A stretch of 64,000 nt of DNA from Tanticharoenia sakaeratensis NBRC 103193 (GTDB lineage Bacteria > Pseudomonadota > Alphaproteobacteria > Acetobacterales > Acetobacteraceae). Positions 27,510 to 37,129 of the stretch are shown here, one piece after another; positions within the stretch are counted from its first letter, which is position 1, and every line of letters begins with the position of its first letter. The notes beneath the pieces were generated by a model. The model ran no database searches, had not been told where the DNA came from, and was given only the letters and a program-made list of their open reading frames with translations. The translations under genes and the position numbers were made by a program. The stretch covers positions 124,001 to 188,000 of the forward strand of contig NZ_BALE01000048.1 in assembly GCF_000963885.1 (NCBI RefSeq), in the 5' to 3' direction.

Positions 27510-28877
27510 ATGACCGATCAGACCGACGCGGCCACGCCCCGAACCGGCACGCTGCGCAGCCGACATATCGTGATGATCGCGCTTGGCGGCGTCATCGGGG
27601 CGGGGCTGTTCGTCGGCAGCTCGGCTGCCATCGAACAGGCCGGACCGGCCGTTCTGCTGGCCTATGTCGCGACCGGCGCGCTGGTCGTGGTCGTCATGCG
27701 CATGCTCGGCGAGATGCTCCTCGCGCATCCGGGCATCGGCTCGTTCGTCGACTGCATCCGGCTGGCCCATGGCGGCGGACCCGCGTTTCTCGCGGGCTGG
27801 CTCTACTGGTTCTTCTGGGCGATCGCGATCGGATCGGAGGCGATCGCGGGCGCCATATCCCTGCATGACTGGATTTCCCTGCCCGTCTGGGTACTGGCGA
27901 TCGGACTGATCCTGGCCGTGAACCTGCTGAACCTGATTTCGGTCAACCTGTTCGGCGAATGCGAATTCTGGCTGTCGCTTGCCAAGGTCGCCTGCATCGT
28001 CGGGTTCTGCGGGCTGGGGCTCCTGTGCGTGACCCATCTCGTGGGGCCGCCGCCAGCCATTCTGGCCAATCTCGACGCAGGCGGCGGTCCGGTGCCGCAT
28101 GGACTTGCCGTCGTGATCGGGACGATCCCCACCGTGCTGTTCTCGATGATCGGTTCCGAGGCCGCGACCGTCGCCGCCGCCGAGTCCGAAGATGCGGGCA
28201 CGAACCTCGCCCGCGTGACCCGCAATACCGGGCTGCGGATCATGGTGTTCTATCTGCTGTCGGTCGCGCTGATCCTGTGCATCGTGCCCTGGACCACGAT
28301 CCGTCCCGGTCATTCCCCGTTCGTGAGCGTGATGGAGGCCATCGGCGTGCCGGGGGCGTCCCTCATCATGCGGATCGTCGTCCTGAGTGCCATCATCTCG
28401 TGCCTGAACTCCTCGATCTACATCACGTCGCGGACGCTGTGGGGCATGGCCCGGCGAGGGGATGCCCCTGCGGCTTTCGCGCATCTGTCCGGGCATCATG
28501 TGCCGCAACGGGCGGTTGCCGCGTGCAGCCTGTTCGGGCTTCTCGTTGCGGCCTGTTCGATCCTGTCGCCGGGGCTGATCTTCGCGTTCCTGCTGGGTGC
28601 GTCAGGCGCCGTGATTCTCGTGGTCTATGGGTTGATCGTCAGCGCGCATGGCGCCCTGCGGCGCGCCGGTTCCGCGCGCGCCTCGGGGCGTTTCACGCTC
28701 CCGCGCTGGCTGAACAGCGCAACGCTGGGCGGTATCGCACTCGTGCTCATCGCCATGCTGGCGTCCCCTGACGGACGCGGGACCGTGCTGGCCAGCAGCC
28801 TGAGCGTCGTCGTATTTCTCGCAGCCTACGTCGTCAGGCGCGCTAGCCGCGCCCGCCCCCTTCCCGATCCGAGCTGA
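27510..28877 (+). CDS. Amino acid permease (APC superfamily, AAT/GabP-like)
   Basis: A 455-residue, 12-span permease. LRSRHIVMIALGGVIGAGLFVGSS at the first helix (motif core GGVIGAGLFVGS) and the later MIGSEAATVAAAESEDAGTN stretch (core GSEAATVAAAES) are hallmarks of the AAT family that includes GabP and the aromatic amino-acid carriers. It imports amino acids by proton symport. An ATG at 27498 could add four residues, and no strong ribosome site marks either. It is followed 14 bp later by mazG. Confidence 0.93.
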   Translation: MTDQTDAATPRTGTLRSRHIVMIALGGVIGAGLFVGSSAAIEQAGPAVLLAYVATGALVVVVMRMLGEMLLAHPGIGSFVDCIRLAHGGGPAFLAGWLYWFFWAIAIGSEAIAGAISLHDWISLPVWVLAIGLILAVNLLNLISVNLFGECEFWLSLAKVACIVGFCGLGLLCVTHLVGPPPAILANLDAGGGPVPHGLAVVIGTIPTVLFSMIGSEAATVAAAESEDAGTNLARVTRNTGLRIMVFYLLSVALILCIVPWTTIRPGHSPFVSVMEAIGVPGASLIMRIVVLSAIISCLNSSIYITSRTLWGMARRGDAPAAFAHLSGHHVPQRAVAACSLFGLLVAACSILSPGLIFAFLLGASGAVILVVYGLIVSAHGALRRAGSARASGRFTLPRWLNSATLGGIALVLIAMLASPDGRGTVLASSLSVVVFLAAYVVRRASRARPLPDPS

Positions 28878-28891
28878 AGGCCCCCGTTTCC

Positions 28892-29740
28892 ATGTCCGAG
28901 CCGACCGACCCGACTGTTCCCGCCGCACCGGCCGCCGAGCGCGAGATTGCGCGACTGCTGTGGGTCATGAAGCGTCTGCGCGATCCCGAGACCGGCTGCC
29001 CGTGGGACCGCGTGCAGGATTTCGCCTCGATCGCACCCTTTGCGATCGAGGAAGCCTACGAGGTGATGGACGCGATTGCGCGCGAAGACTGGGACGCGTT
29101 TCCAGACGAGCTGGGCGACCTGCTGCTTCAGGTCGTCTATCAGGCGCAGATGGCCGACGAGGCCGGACGGTTCGATTTTGCAACCGTCGCACGCACGATC
29201 GCCGACAAGATGATCCGCCGTCATCCGCACGTATTCGGCGATGCCGCCATGGACGACGATCTGTGGGAACGCAGCAAGGCGGCCGAGCGCGCGAGCCGGG
29301 CCGAGCATGGCGCGCTCGCGGGGATCGCGCGCGACCTGCCCGCACTCCTTCGCGCCCGCAAGCTCTGCGCGCGTGCCGCACGCGTGGGGTTCGACTGGGC
29401 GAAGCCGGTCGAGGTGCTGGACAAGGTGTCGGAGGAGATCGCCGAGCTTCGTGTCGAGCTGGTGGCCATGGACCGTGACAAGATGGAAGACGAGCTGGGC
29501 GACGTGCTGTTCACGGTCGCGAGCCTGGCCCGCAAGCTCGATCTGGATCCCGAAGCCTGCCTGCGCCGGTCGAATGCCAAGTTCACGCGGCGCTTCGAGT
29601 GGATGGAACGCGCCGCCGCCCGCGAAGGACGGATATTGTCCGAATATGATCTGGCAGCACAGGAGGCACTGTGGGCCGCGGCAAAACGGGATCTCGCAGG
29701 TCAGGCGCCGGGCACCGCCGATCAGACGGATGGATCGTAA
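28892..29740 (+). CDS. mazG: Nucleoside triphosphate pyrophosphohydrolase MazG
   Basis: A 282-residue protein with two tandem MazG domains. The first has LRDPETGCPWDRVQ and the metal-binding EEAYEVMDAI with DELGDLLLQVVYQA; the second repeats EEIAELRVEL and DELGDVLFTVASLA. It hydrolyses NTPs and dNTPs to monophosphates and can lower stress nucleotides or remove damaged ones. The start is at the ATG at 28892, 14 bp after the permease stop. Confidence 0.95.
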   Translation: MSEPTDPTVPAAPAAEREIARLLWVMKRLRDPETGCPWDRVQDFASIAPFAIEEAYEVMDAIAREDWDAFPDELGDLLLQVVYQAQMADEAGRFDFATVARTIADKMIRRHPHVFGDAAMDDDLWERSKAAERASRAEHGALAGIARDLPALLRARKLCARAARVGFDWAKPVEVLDKVSEEIAELRVELVAMDRDKMEDELGDVLFTVASLARKLDLDPEACLRRSNAKFTRRFEWMERAAAREGRILSEYDLAAQEALWAAAKRDLAGQAPGTADQTDGS

Positions 29741-30283
29741 AAGCACGTTCAGGACGTCGGGACCGCATGCGGTTCAAGGCACTTCGCCGAATCCCGCCGA
29801 AGGGCCTCCTCCTGTGGCGTTGAACCGTCAATCGGTTCCGTTCCGTCAGGCTGCTCCGCACGAGGCGTTCTAGTCCGGCATGCGGCTTTGGTGACGTCCG
29901 GAATGGATGCGGCACGGTCTGCCTGACAGGCTGACGAGACGCTCTGCAGGCTGTGACGCCTGTATTTCCTGCCTGACGCTATCCTGATCGGTCTGTCACT
30001 GTGCAGTAACGAACGCCCCTTCGCGACGATGCAGTGGCGTTCTGATGGAGACGCCGGATGGCCTGCTCCGTACATCCTGCTCTTCTGATCGGGCCGGGAC
30101 ACCGATCGGTTGAGCCAGATGACGTGCGGTTCCTGGCCTGCTGCCAGAATCACGCCGACTGTACCTCCCGCGCCACATGATTCACGAAAACGCGCCGCTT
30201 GCAGGCAACCCGGCAATAGTTCGCAACCTTTGTAGGCACATCGTCGACATGTCGGCTTACCCGTCGCCCAAGGAGCGCGTTGA
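29741..30283. other. Gene-free interval upstream of glucose dehydrogenase
   Basis: About 540 bp. The 3' part must hold the dehydrogenase promoter, and AAGGAG lies 8 nt before its start. A palindrome ACCGCATGCGGT at 29762-29773 lies just after mazG and might be part of a weak terminator. No frame here looks coding. Confidence 0.5.
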
Positions 30284-32728
30284 ATGGTCCACGCTCGATC
30301 CAGACCGATACTCATAACATTGACCGGTGTTCTGACCGTGCTCCTGGGCCTCGGCCTGCTGTTGCCAGGCATCTGGCTGCTTACGCTGGGCGGCTCGGCT
30401 TACTATGCCATTGCAGGTGTCGCGCTCGTCGCCGCAGGCGCGTTGCTTGCGACCGATCGGCGTGCCGGAATCTGGCTCTATGCGCTCTATCTGATCGGAT
30501 CGGTGGTCTGGGTCATCGCAAGTGTTGGCTTCGATGGATGGCGCATGATCCCGCCGCTCGCAGCGCCAGCCGTGTTCGGAATATGGATTTTCAGTCCGTG
30601 GATCGCCGGCAAGATGCACGACAGCGCGGGCCGGAGCCGCTTCAACGGCGTGAGTCTCGGTGGGATGGGCGCGTGCGCTGCGCTGTTCGTGTTCATGTTC
30701 GTGTGCGGCTGGACGATCACCTCGTCGCGTTTCATCCATCCGAGCCCATTCCCCGATCGTGCGGCGACCGGCGCGGTTCCCGGCGTCGAAGCCAACGGCA
30801 ACGCAACACCCGGCTCCAATGAATGGCGCTACTATGGCGGCACGCCGGCAGGTGATCGCTATGCGACGCCGAGCCAGATCACGGCCGCCAATGTCGGCCA
30901 TCTGACGCGAGCCTGGACATTTCACACCGGCGACCTGCCGCGTCCCGGCGAGAACTCCCGTGGCCGGGAATTCAGCTTCGAGGCGACCCCGATCAAGGTC
31001 GGCGACCGGCTATATTTCTGCACGCCGCATCGTGACGTGATCGCGCTCGATGCGACGACCGGCAAGCAGGTCTGGCGCTATTCTCCGCGCGGCGAATATG
31101 GCGCGAACATCTATCAGGCCTGCCGCGGTGTCTCCTATTTCGAAGCGCCTGAAGGCGCGCCCTGTGCGCATCGGATCGTCTCGACCGATTCCGGCTCGCC
31201 GCCGACGCTGTTCGAGCTGGATGCGGACACCGGCCAGCTCTGCCAGAGCTTCGGTCATAACGGCGTGGTGGACCTGCGTGACGGCATGGGCGACGTGCCG
31301 CCGGGCTTCCACTTCATCACCTCGCCGCCGATGGTGATCCACAACCGGATCATGACCAGCGGCTGGGTCTACGACAACCAGAGCGTGGGTGAGCCTTCGG
31401 GCGTGATCCGTGGGTTCGATGCGACCACGGGCCAGCTGGCTTGGGCATGGGACATGGACCGCATGCCGACGAACAAGCCGCTCGATCCGGGCGAGACGTT
31501 CACGCGCGGCACGCCGAACGGCTGGGGCGTCTACACGGCGGATCCCAAACTCAACATGGTCTACATCCCGCTCGGCACGCCAACACCGGACTATTTCGGC
31601 GGCCAGCGTCGGCCCACGGATGAGAAATACGACAGCTCGGTCGTGGCGCTGGACATCGAAACCGGCCTGGAGCGCTGGCATTTCCAGACGACCCATCATG
31701 ATTTGTGGGATTTCGACCTGCCGATCGGGCCGTCTCTGGTCGACCTGCCGGATGCACAGGGCAACATGGTTCCGGCGCTCGTCCAGACCAACAAGCAGGG
31801 CGAACTGTTCGTTCTCGACCGCCGGACCGGCAAGCCGTTCTATCGTGTCGATGAAGTGCCGGTGCCGAAAGGCGACATCCCCGGCGAACATTATTCGCCG
31901 ACGCAGCCGCTGTCGGTCGATATGCCGAACCTGCGTCGCCCGAATCCGACGGAAGACGACATGTGGGGCGCGACCCCGTTCGATCAGCTGGCCTGCCGGA
32001 TCGTCTATCACCGCGAGCGCTTCCAGGGCCTCTACACACCGCCGAGCCTGAATGGCACGATCGGCAATCCTGCATTCGACGGTGTGGCCGACTGGTATGG
32101 CGCGACGATCGATCCGACACGCCGTGTCCTCTACGTGAACACGACGTACATCCCGTTCCTGATGAACATGGTCACGCAGAAACAGGGCCTGAGTGAAGGG
32201 CTCTACAAGCCATGGGCCGGCTGGGGTCACCCGTATCCGGAGCCAGTGTTCACGAACAATCCGCAGCATGGCCTGCCGTACGGCATCGTGGTCAAGCCAT
32301 GGCTCGGGATCTTCGGGGCGCCCTGCCTTGCGCCGCCGTGGGGTCTGACCCAGGCAATCGACCTGCAGACCCGCAAGGTGATCTGGCAGCGCGCACTCGG
32401 TACCACGAAGAACGTGGGCCCGGGCGCGTTGCGGATGCCGCTCGGCCTGCCGACGGGCATCTTCAGCATGGGTGGCAGCCTGATCACGAGCACCAACCTG
32501 CTGTTCATGGGCGCAACAGCCGATCAGGCGTTTCGTGTTCTGGATGCGCGCAATGGGTCTGTGCTCTACGAGACCGAGCTTGATGCAGGCGGCAATGCAA
32601 CGCCGATGACCTACACTGGCAAGGATGGGCGCCAGTACGTCGTGATCGCCGTTGGTGGCCACGGCGGTCTCAAGACGCGCAACGGCGATGAAGTGGTTGC
32701 CTTCGCCCTGCCGAAGCAGGGTCAGTAA
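30284..32728 (+). CDS. gcd: Membrane-bound PQQ-dependent glucose dehydrogenase
   Basis: An 814-residue quinoprotein. Five N-terminal membrane segments (about residues 10-150) carry the ubiquinone site. The rest is the periplasmic eight-bladed PQQ propeller with repeated DxxTGxxxW motifs. HHDLWDFDLP holds the aspartate equivalent to the E. coli catalytic Asp466. The C-terminal GGHGGL has a His at 793, 21 residues from the end exactly like E. coli His775, a residue linked to glucose specificity. It oxidises glucose to gluconolactone in the periplasm and passes electrons to ubiquinone, as is typical of acetic acid bacteria. AAGGAG precedes the ATG. Confidence 0.96.
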   Translation: MVHARSRPILITLTGVLTVLLGLGLLLPGIWLLTLGGSAYYAIAGVALVAAGALLATDRRAGIWLYALYLIGSVVWVIASVGFDGWRMIPPLAAPAVFGIWIFSPWIAGKMHDSAGRSRFNGVSLGGMGACAALFVFMFVCGWTITSSRFIHPSPFPDRAATGAVPGVEANGNATPGSNEWRYYGGTPAGDRYATPSQITAANVGHLTRAWTFHTGDLPRPGENSRGREFSFEATPIKVGDRLYFCTPHRDVIALDATTGKQVWRYSPRGEYGANIYQACRGVSYFEAPEGAPCAHRIVSTDSGSPPTLFELDADTGQLCQSFGHNGVVDLRDGMGDVPPGFHFITSPPMVIHNRIMTSGWVYDNQSVGEPSGVIRGFDATTGQLAWAWDMDRMPTNKPLDPGETFTRGTPNGWGVYTADPKLNMVYIPLGTPTPDYFGGQRRPTDEKYDSSVVALDIETGLERWHFQTTHHDLWDFDLPIGPSLVDLPDAQGNMVPALVQTNKQGELFVLDRRTGKPFYRVDEVPVPKGDIPGEHYSPTQPLSVDMPNLRRPNPTEDDMWGATPFDQLACRIVYHRERFQGLYTPPSLNGTIGNPAFDGVADWYGATIDPTRRVLYVNTTYIPFLMNMVTQKQGLSEGLYKPWAGWGHPYPEPVFTNNPQHGLPYGIVVKPWLGIFGAPCLAPPWGLTQAIDLQTRKVIWQRALGTTKNVGPGALRMPLGLPTGIFSMGGSLITSTNLLFMGATADQAFRVLDARNGSVLYETELDAGGNATPMTYTGKDGRQYVVIAVGGHGGLKTRNGDEVVAFALPKQGQ

Positions 32729-32788
32729 GGGCGTCGGTCCTGAATGCTCCTTCGGGACGGGGCCTTCAGGACTTTCCAGTTTCAGAAG

Positions 32789-32820
32789 AGCGCCGGCAGC
32801 CCAGGCTGCTGGCGCTTTTG
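32789..32820 (+). terminator. Rho-independent terminator after glucose dehydrogenase
   Basis: Stem AGCGCCGGCAGC/GCTGCTGGCGCT (12 bp with one G-U) and a CCAG loop, followed by TTTTG. It sits between the dehydrogenase and the convergent chemoreceptor gene. Confidence 0.85.
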
Positions 32821-32849
32821 CTTTGTACGGCGTCGTTACGGCGCGCCTG

Positions 32850-34781
32850 TCACATGAAATCGGCCCAGCCTGCATCGTCCGGCATGGATGAGTCAGCCCC
32901 TGCGAGGGCCAGATGGCGCGGCGCCGTTGCAGCCCGCGAAAATGACAGGGCACCCTTCGCCGGAGACGTCTTTTCGTTGGGAGCGTGCCCGGTCGCACCG
33001 TCATCGCCCAGGCGGAAGAACGCGACGCGCTCGCGCAAGGCCGATGCCTCCCCGTCAAGCGATGCAATGGCGGCGGTGCTCTGTTCAACCATGGCGGCAT
33101 TCTGCTGTGTCGCCTTGGTCATTTCGCCGACCGCGATATTGATTTCCTCGACAGCCGCGGACTGTCCCGCCGACGCATGCGCGATATCGGCAACGAGCTT
33201 GTTGATTTCCGCAACCTGCCCAAGGATGACCTCGAGCGCTGCCCCGGCATCACGGACCAGCCGAACACCGTCGGTCACGAAATGACCCGAGTTCGACACC
33301 AGATCCTTGACCTGACGGGCGCCCTCCGCGGACCGTTGCGCAAGCGTTCGCACTTCCGTTGCGACGACGGCAAATCCGCGACCTGCGTCGCCGGCACGGG
33401 CCGCTTCGATTCCAGCGTTCAGGGCCAGCAGATTGGTCTGAAACGCGATGTCGTCGATCAGGCCGATCACCTGACTGATCTGCGAGAAGCTGCTCTCGAT
33501 ATGACTCATGGCATTCACCGCTGCATGCACGATGGTGCCCGATTTTTCCGCGCCGTCTCGTGCCGCGTCGGTCACGCCAGCTGCCTTGCCGGCGCTTTCG
33601 GCTGAATCGCGCAGCATCCCGGCCACGCGGCCAAGGGCGACCGATGACTGTTCGATGCTTGCAGCCTGCTGTTCCGTGCGGCGCGACATGTCGGCGGACG
33701 CGGTCGAAATTTCGCTGGCGCCGGATCCGATTGCCATGACCGCATGCTGAACCGCCGAGAACGTCTGTCGCAGCTTGGCGAACGATTCGTTGAAATCGAT
33801 CTGCATGACCTGCAGACGTTCCGGGAACGCGGCTTCGATACGATAGGCCAGATTGCCGTTGGCTGCGGCTGCGAGGCCCCGGCGGATCGCCTCGATCGCA
33901 ACGCGTTCCTCGGCCGCGTCCCGCGCAGCATGCTCCTCGGCGCGCGCTCGATCATGTTCGGCCTGGACCCGCGCCTCTTCCTGTGTCGCCTCGAGCGCAC
34001 GGCCGCGCTGCATGCTGGTCTGAATCGTACGCAAGGCCTTGGCCATGGCGCCGGCCTCATCGCCGCGCTCCGCGAACGGCACATGGATATCAAGCTCGCC
34101 ATTGGCGACCGAAAGCATCCGGTCGCGCACGACGAGCAACGGGTTGACGATGCTGCGACTGCTCATGACAAGGGCCGCGACCAGGACAACGCCGATCAGT
34201 GCAACGACGACGAGAAAGCACCACAGAATGGCCGCGGTCACACCATGAGCGATGGCGCCTGCCTGGGCCTGCACTTCGGCTACACGCGTGCCTCCGAGTG
34301 CGCCGAGATCAATGGCGAGCCGCAGGCCACTCTCGTCCACACGCTGCTTGAACACAGTGACCTGCGCCACGTCATTGCGCTGCGCTGCGATCACCAGCTG
34401 ATCCATCGCGGACTGAACGACGTCGAAACGCGCTGTCAGCTCCGAAAGCCGACCGGTCAGACGAGGGTCGACTCTCGACGCCTCGGCGAAGAGGGCCCGC
34501 AGTCCGGCGGCATCCCGCCGGTAACGACTCACTGTCTCGCTGAGAGAAGGTGTATTCGTCTCGTCGGCGATACGGTGCGTCGCATACAGGAGCGCGTTCA
34601 TCTTGTCGGCCGCACGCGCGAGCAGGATCGTGCCCTGATCGTCCACGTTGATGAATGACATGTAGCGCGCGCCGGTCGCCGTTTCGCTGTAGGCCAGGAA
34701 CGCATTACCCGCGAGCGCCACGAAGGACAGCGCGATGACCACGAGCGCGATCTTCGTCTTGAAGCGCAAATGTTGAAGCAT
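32850..34781 (-). CDS. Methyl-accepting chemotaxis protein
   Basis: A 643-residue receptor with an N-terminal membrane span (IALVVIALSFVALAGNAFLA), a periplasmic four-helix type sensor of about 150 residues, a second span (ILWCFLVVVALIGVVLVAALV), a HAMP linker and a long coiled-coil signalling domain. The hairpin tip has DDIAFQTNLLALNAGIEAAR (core FQTNLLALNAGIEAARAG), which contacts CheA and CheW. There is no C-terminal pentapeptide for CheR docking. No chemotaxis or flagellar genes adjoin. The ligand is unknown. Confidence 0.95.
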   Translation of the reverse strand: MLQHLRFKTKIALVVIALSFVALAGNAFLAYSETATGARYMSFINVDDQGTILLARAADKMNALLYATHRIADETNTPSLSETVSRYRRDAAGLRALFAEASRVDPRLTGRLSELTARFDVVQSAMDQLVIAAQRNDVAQVTVFKQRVDESGLRLAIDLGALGGTRVAEVQAQAGAIAHGVTAAILWCFLVVVALIGVVLVAALVMSSRSIVNPLLVVRDRMLSVANGELDIHVPFAERGDEAGAMAKALRTIQTSMQRGRALEATQEEARVQAEHDRARAEEHAARDAAEERVAIEAIRRGLAAAANGNLAYRIEAAFPERLQVMQIDFNESFAKLRQTFSAVQHAVMAIGSGASEISTASADMSRRTEQQAASIEQSSVALGRVAGMLRDSAESAGKAAGVTDAARDGAEKSGTIVHAAVNAMSHIESSFSQISQVIGLIDDIAFQTNLLALNAGIEAARAGDAGRGFAVVATEVRTLAQRSAEGARQVKDLVSNSGHFVTDGVRLVRDAGAALEVILGQVAEINKLVADIAHASAGQSAAVEEINIAVGEMTKATQQNAAMVEQSTAAIASLDGEASALRERVAFFRLGDDGATGHAPNEKTSPAKGALSFSRAATAPRHLALAGADSSMPDDAGWADFM

Positions 34782-34982
34782 TGCTGAAGATACCTTAAGG
34801 CCGAATGTGGGCCGATGGTCTCATGCAATGGTAAAGACGCTCCTAACGCGCCTTCGAAAACAACAGGCCGCGTTGATGTGTGATGTCACCAATCGTTACA
34901 TCGCATCACCGTGGTATTCAGAATTCGTTAACGCTGCACGACTAACCTGAGTGCTTCCGTATCAAGCAGGACAGGTGATCAG

Positions 34983-35300
34983 ATGTCTGTTTCTCTCTCC
35001 GGTCTTTCGACCGGAACGGCGGCGTTGTCCTCATTGAGTGCGGCTTCGGCAACGTCCCAAGCCGGTTCGGCAGCGGGTTCACAATCGTCCACGTCGTCGT
35101 CTTCGTCAGGCACCAGCAGCAGTCAGGATACGACCACCATGACGACCAATGCGGATGGATCGATCACCACGACAGTGACCGACGCGCAAGGCGATGTCGT
35201 CTCGCAGGTCACCACGGCCGGACAAGGCTCCACGAGCAGCGGCGGGACGTCCAGCGGGTCCAGAAGCGGCTCGATCACGTCGCTGTCCATGACAGCCTGA
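34983..35300 (+). CDS. Small Ser/Thr/Gly-rich protein of unknown function
   Basis: A 105-residue protein of very low complexity, with long runs rich in Ser and Thr and a middle part with more ordered SITTTVTDAQGDVVSQVTT. A weak ribosome site (GCAGGACAGG) lies upstream of the ATG. There is no clear cleavable signal peptide. It could be a secreted or surface protein, or a flagellar hook-length-type fragment. I do not recognise it. The steady third-position GC and the isolated position support a real gene. Confidence 0.55.
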   Translation: MSVSLSGLSTGTAALSSLSAASATSQAGSAAGSQSSTSSSSSGTSSSQDTTTMTTNADGSITTTVTDAQGDVVSQVTTAGQGSTSSGGTSSGSRSGSITSLSMTA

Positions 35301-35580
35301 GCCTATCCGGCTCCTGCGTCTCCAGCGGAAGGCCCGTCCCATCATCCGGCACAGGTGTTGCATGTGGTCCACACTTGCAGTGTGATCGTGCCGCACGCCG
35401 ACGGACGCAGGCCACCCCGGCGTGACCAGCGCGTTGCGCTCGCGGCCTGTTTCGGTGATGAAGACAGGCTCGCTGCCGTGCCGACCTGGCATCCGGCAGC
35501 CATATTCTTTCGCCGGTATCGGCCCGTCTGTCGCGCGGCAGGCAGGTACGCGTCGTGGCAGACGCATGGAGATTGTGACG

Positions 35581-36723
35581 ATGACGCTAAGTTCCCGGTT
35601 GGCCGGCATTCTGGCGTTCGGCGCCGGGACAGCGATGCTGCTGTGCGCGTCGACCGCACTCGCACAGCCCGTGAGGGGCCTTTATATCTCGGGCGAAGGC
35701 GGCGCGAGCTTCAACCAGGAACAGGAAGTTCGCCTTTCGCCGATCTTTCCGAGCGGGCAGGACGAATACAAGACCGGCGTCACCGGGATCGGCGCGATGG
35801 GCTGGGGCTTCGGCAACGGTTTCCGCGTTGAAATCGAAGGCAACTATCGCAACAACCAGCTCGGCGAATTCAGCAACTCGCACTTCCCCAGCAGCGCGGG
35901 CGGACGCCAGCAGAGCTACGGCACCATGGTCAACGGCCTGTTTGACATGGATATCGGCAAGAGCTGGCTGTACCCCTATTTCGGCGGCGGCATCGGCTAT
36001 GCCTGGCAGCACAGCACAGCCAACATCGTCGCGCCCAACGGGGTGTTCAGCCAGCAGTCCGGCGGCACCTATGGCGCCATGTCGTGGCAGGGCATCTTCG
36101 GGCTTGCCTTCCCCGTTCCCTGGGTCGTCGGGCTTTCCGCGACGGCGGAATACCGGTTCTGGTCGATGCTCGGACCGCAGAGCCACCGTGCGACCTCCTA
36201 CGGGACGATCGGCGGCTATGACGTCAGCCGCCCGGCCCAGTTCGCCGTGGGCAACCGCGACGACCGCACCGACTACAATCATTCGCTGATGCTCGGCCTG
36301 CGCTATGAGTTCAATCCGGCACCTCCACCGCCCCCGCCGGCGCCAGTCGTGGAAACAGCCCCGGCCCCGGCGCCCGCCCGCACCTATCTCGTATTCTTCG
36401 ACTGGGACAGGGCGGCACTGACCGAGCGCGCCCGCGCGATCGTTGCGGAAGCAGCACGCGCCTCGTCCCATGTGCGCGTGACGCGCATCGAGGTGAACGG
36501 CTACACCGACAACAGTGCCGCTCATCCCGGACCGCGCGGGGCTGCCTATAACATGGACCTGTCCAACCGGCGCGCAGCGGCCGTGAAGGCCGAGCTGGTC
36601 CGCGATGGCGTCCCCGGAGGCGTGATCGATACGCGTGGCTTCGGCGAGACGCATCCTCTGGTGCCGACAGCAGCCGACACGCGCGAGCCCCAGAATCGCC
36701 GCGTCGAGATCATCCTTCGCTGA
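35581..36723 (+). CDS. OmpA-family outer-membrane porin with peptidoglycan-binding domain
   Basis: A 380-residue protein. Residues 1-28 are a signal peptide ending STALAQP, and about 200 residues follow of an eight-strand OmpA-like barrel (YISGEGGASFNQ, YPYFGGGIGYAW). A Pro/Ala hinge (APPPPPPAP) comes next, then a C-terminal OmpA domain with VNGYTDNSAA and SNRRAAAVKAELV and the closing PQNRRVEIILR. It anchors the outer membrane to peptidoglycan. The ATG at 35581 is chosen for the signal peptide, and an ATG five codons upstream is possible. Confidence 0.92.
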   Translation: MTLSSRLAGILAFGAGTAMLLCASTALAQPVRGLYISGEGGASFNQEQEVRLSPIFPSGQDEYKTGVTGIGAMGWGFGNGFRVEIEGNYRNNQLGEFSNSHFPSSAGGRQQSYGTMVNGLFDMDIGKSWLYPYFGGGIGYAWQHSTANIVAPNGVFSQQSGGTYGAMSWQGIFGLAFPVPWVVGLSATAEYRFWSMLGPQSHRATSYGTIGGYDVSRPAQFAVGNRDDRTDYNHSLMLGLRYEFNPAPPPPPPAPVVETAPAPAPARTYLVFFDWDRAALTERARAIVAEAARASSHVRVTRIEVNGYTDNSAAHPGPRGAAYNMDLSNRRAAAVKAELVRDGVPGGVIDTRGFGETHPLVPTAADTREPQNRRVEIILR

Positions 36724-36740
36724 CCAGACGCGTCCAGACC

Positions 36741-36765
36741 GACTGGCCGCCAAGAGCGGCCGGTC
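36741..36765 (+). terminator. Hairpin after the OmpA-like gene
   Basis: GACTGGCCGC and GCGGCCGGTC pair over 10 bp (one G-U) around CAAGA, 18 bp after the stop. A T-run is lacking. The remaining sequence from 36766 to 37129 shows no gene. Confidence 0.5.
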
Positions 36766-37129
36766 GTCGGTCCGTTATATCGCTGCCATCGACCATATGA
36801 CCCCAGGGCCATATCTGTCGGCTGAGTGATGCGGCTTTCCTGCTGGAGTTACGCCGCTGGCGCGCGCTCCACGAGTGCTGCGTAAAATGCGCAACATGAC
36901 GCATCGCCGGGCTGACACAATTTTCCTGATTTTCTCGAAAATCCGGCGTTGCGGCAGTATCGACGTCTCGTTTCGGGCGATGATCGATCAGGGGGCAGTC
37001 GCCGCCATCCGTTGCCTGTGAACGGTCAACGCTGACGACGGGCTCCAATGCTGCCTTTTTATAACCCGGGCATCGGCAAGGCCAGGCCGTTGTCTGGCAC
37101 GTGCCGTTCAAGGTCCAGACATCAGACCC

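Noticed and set aside
26650-28508. Minus-strand open frames over the gene-free stretch and permease
   Set aside because: They extend into the amino-acid permease as antisense, with Arg/His-rich composition and no ribosome sites.
31010-33100. 696-codon minus-strand open frame opposite glucose dehydrogenase
   Set aside because: Antisense to a certain quinoprotein gene, extends across its terminator, and has no recognisable domain.
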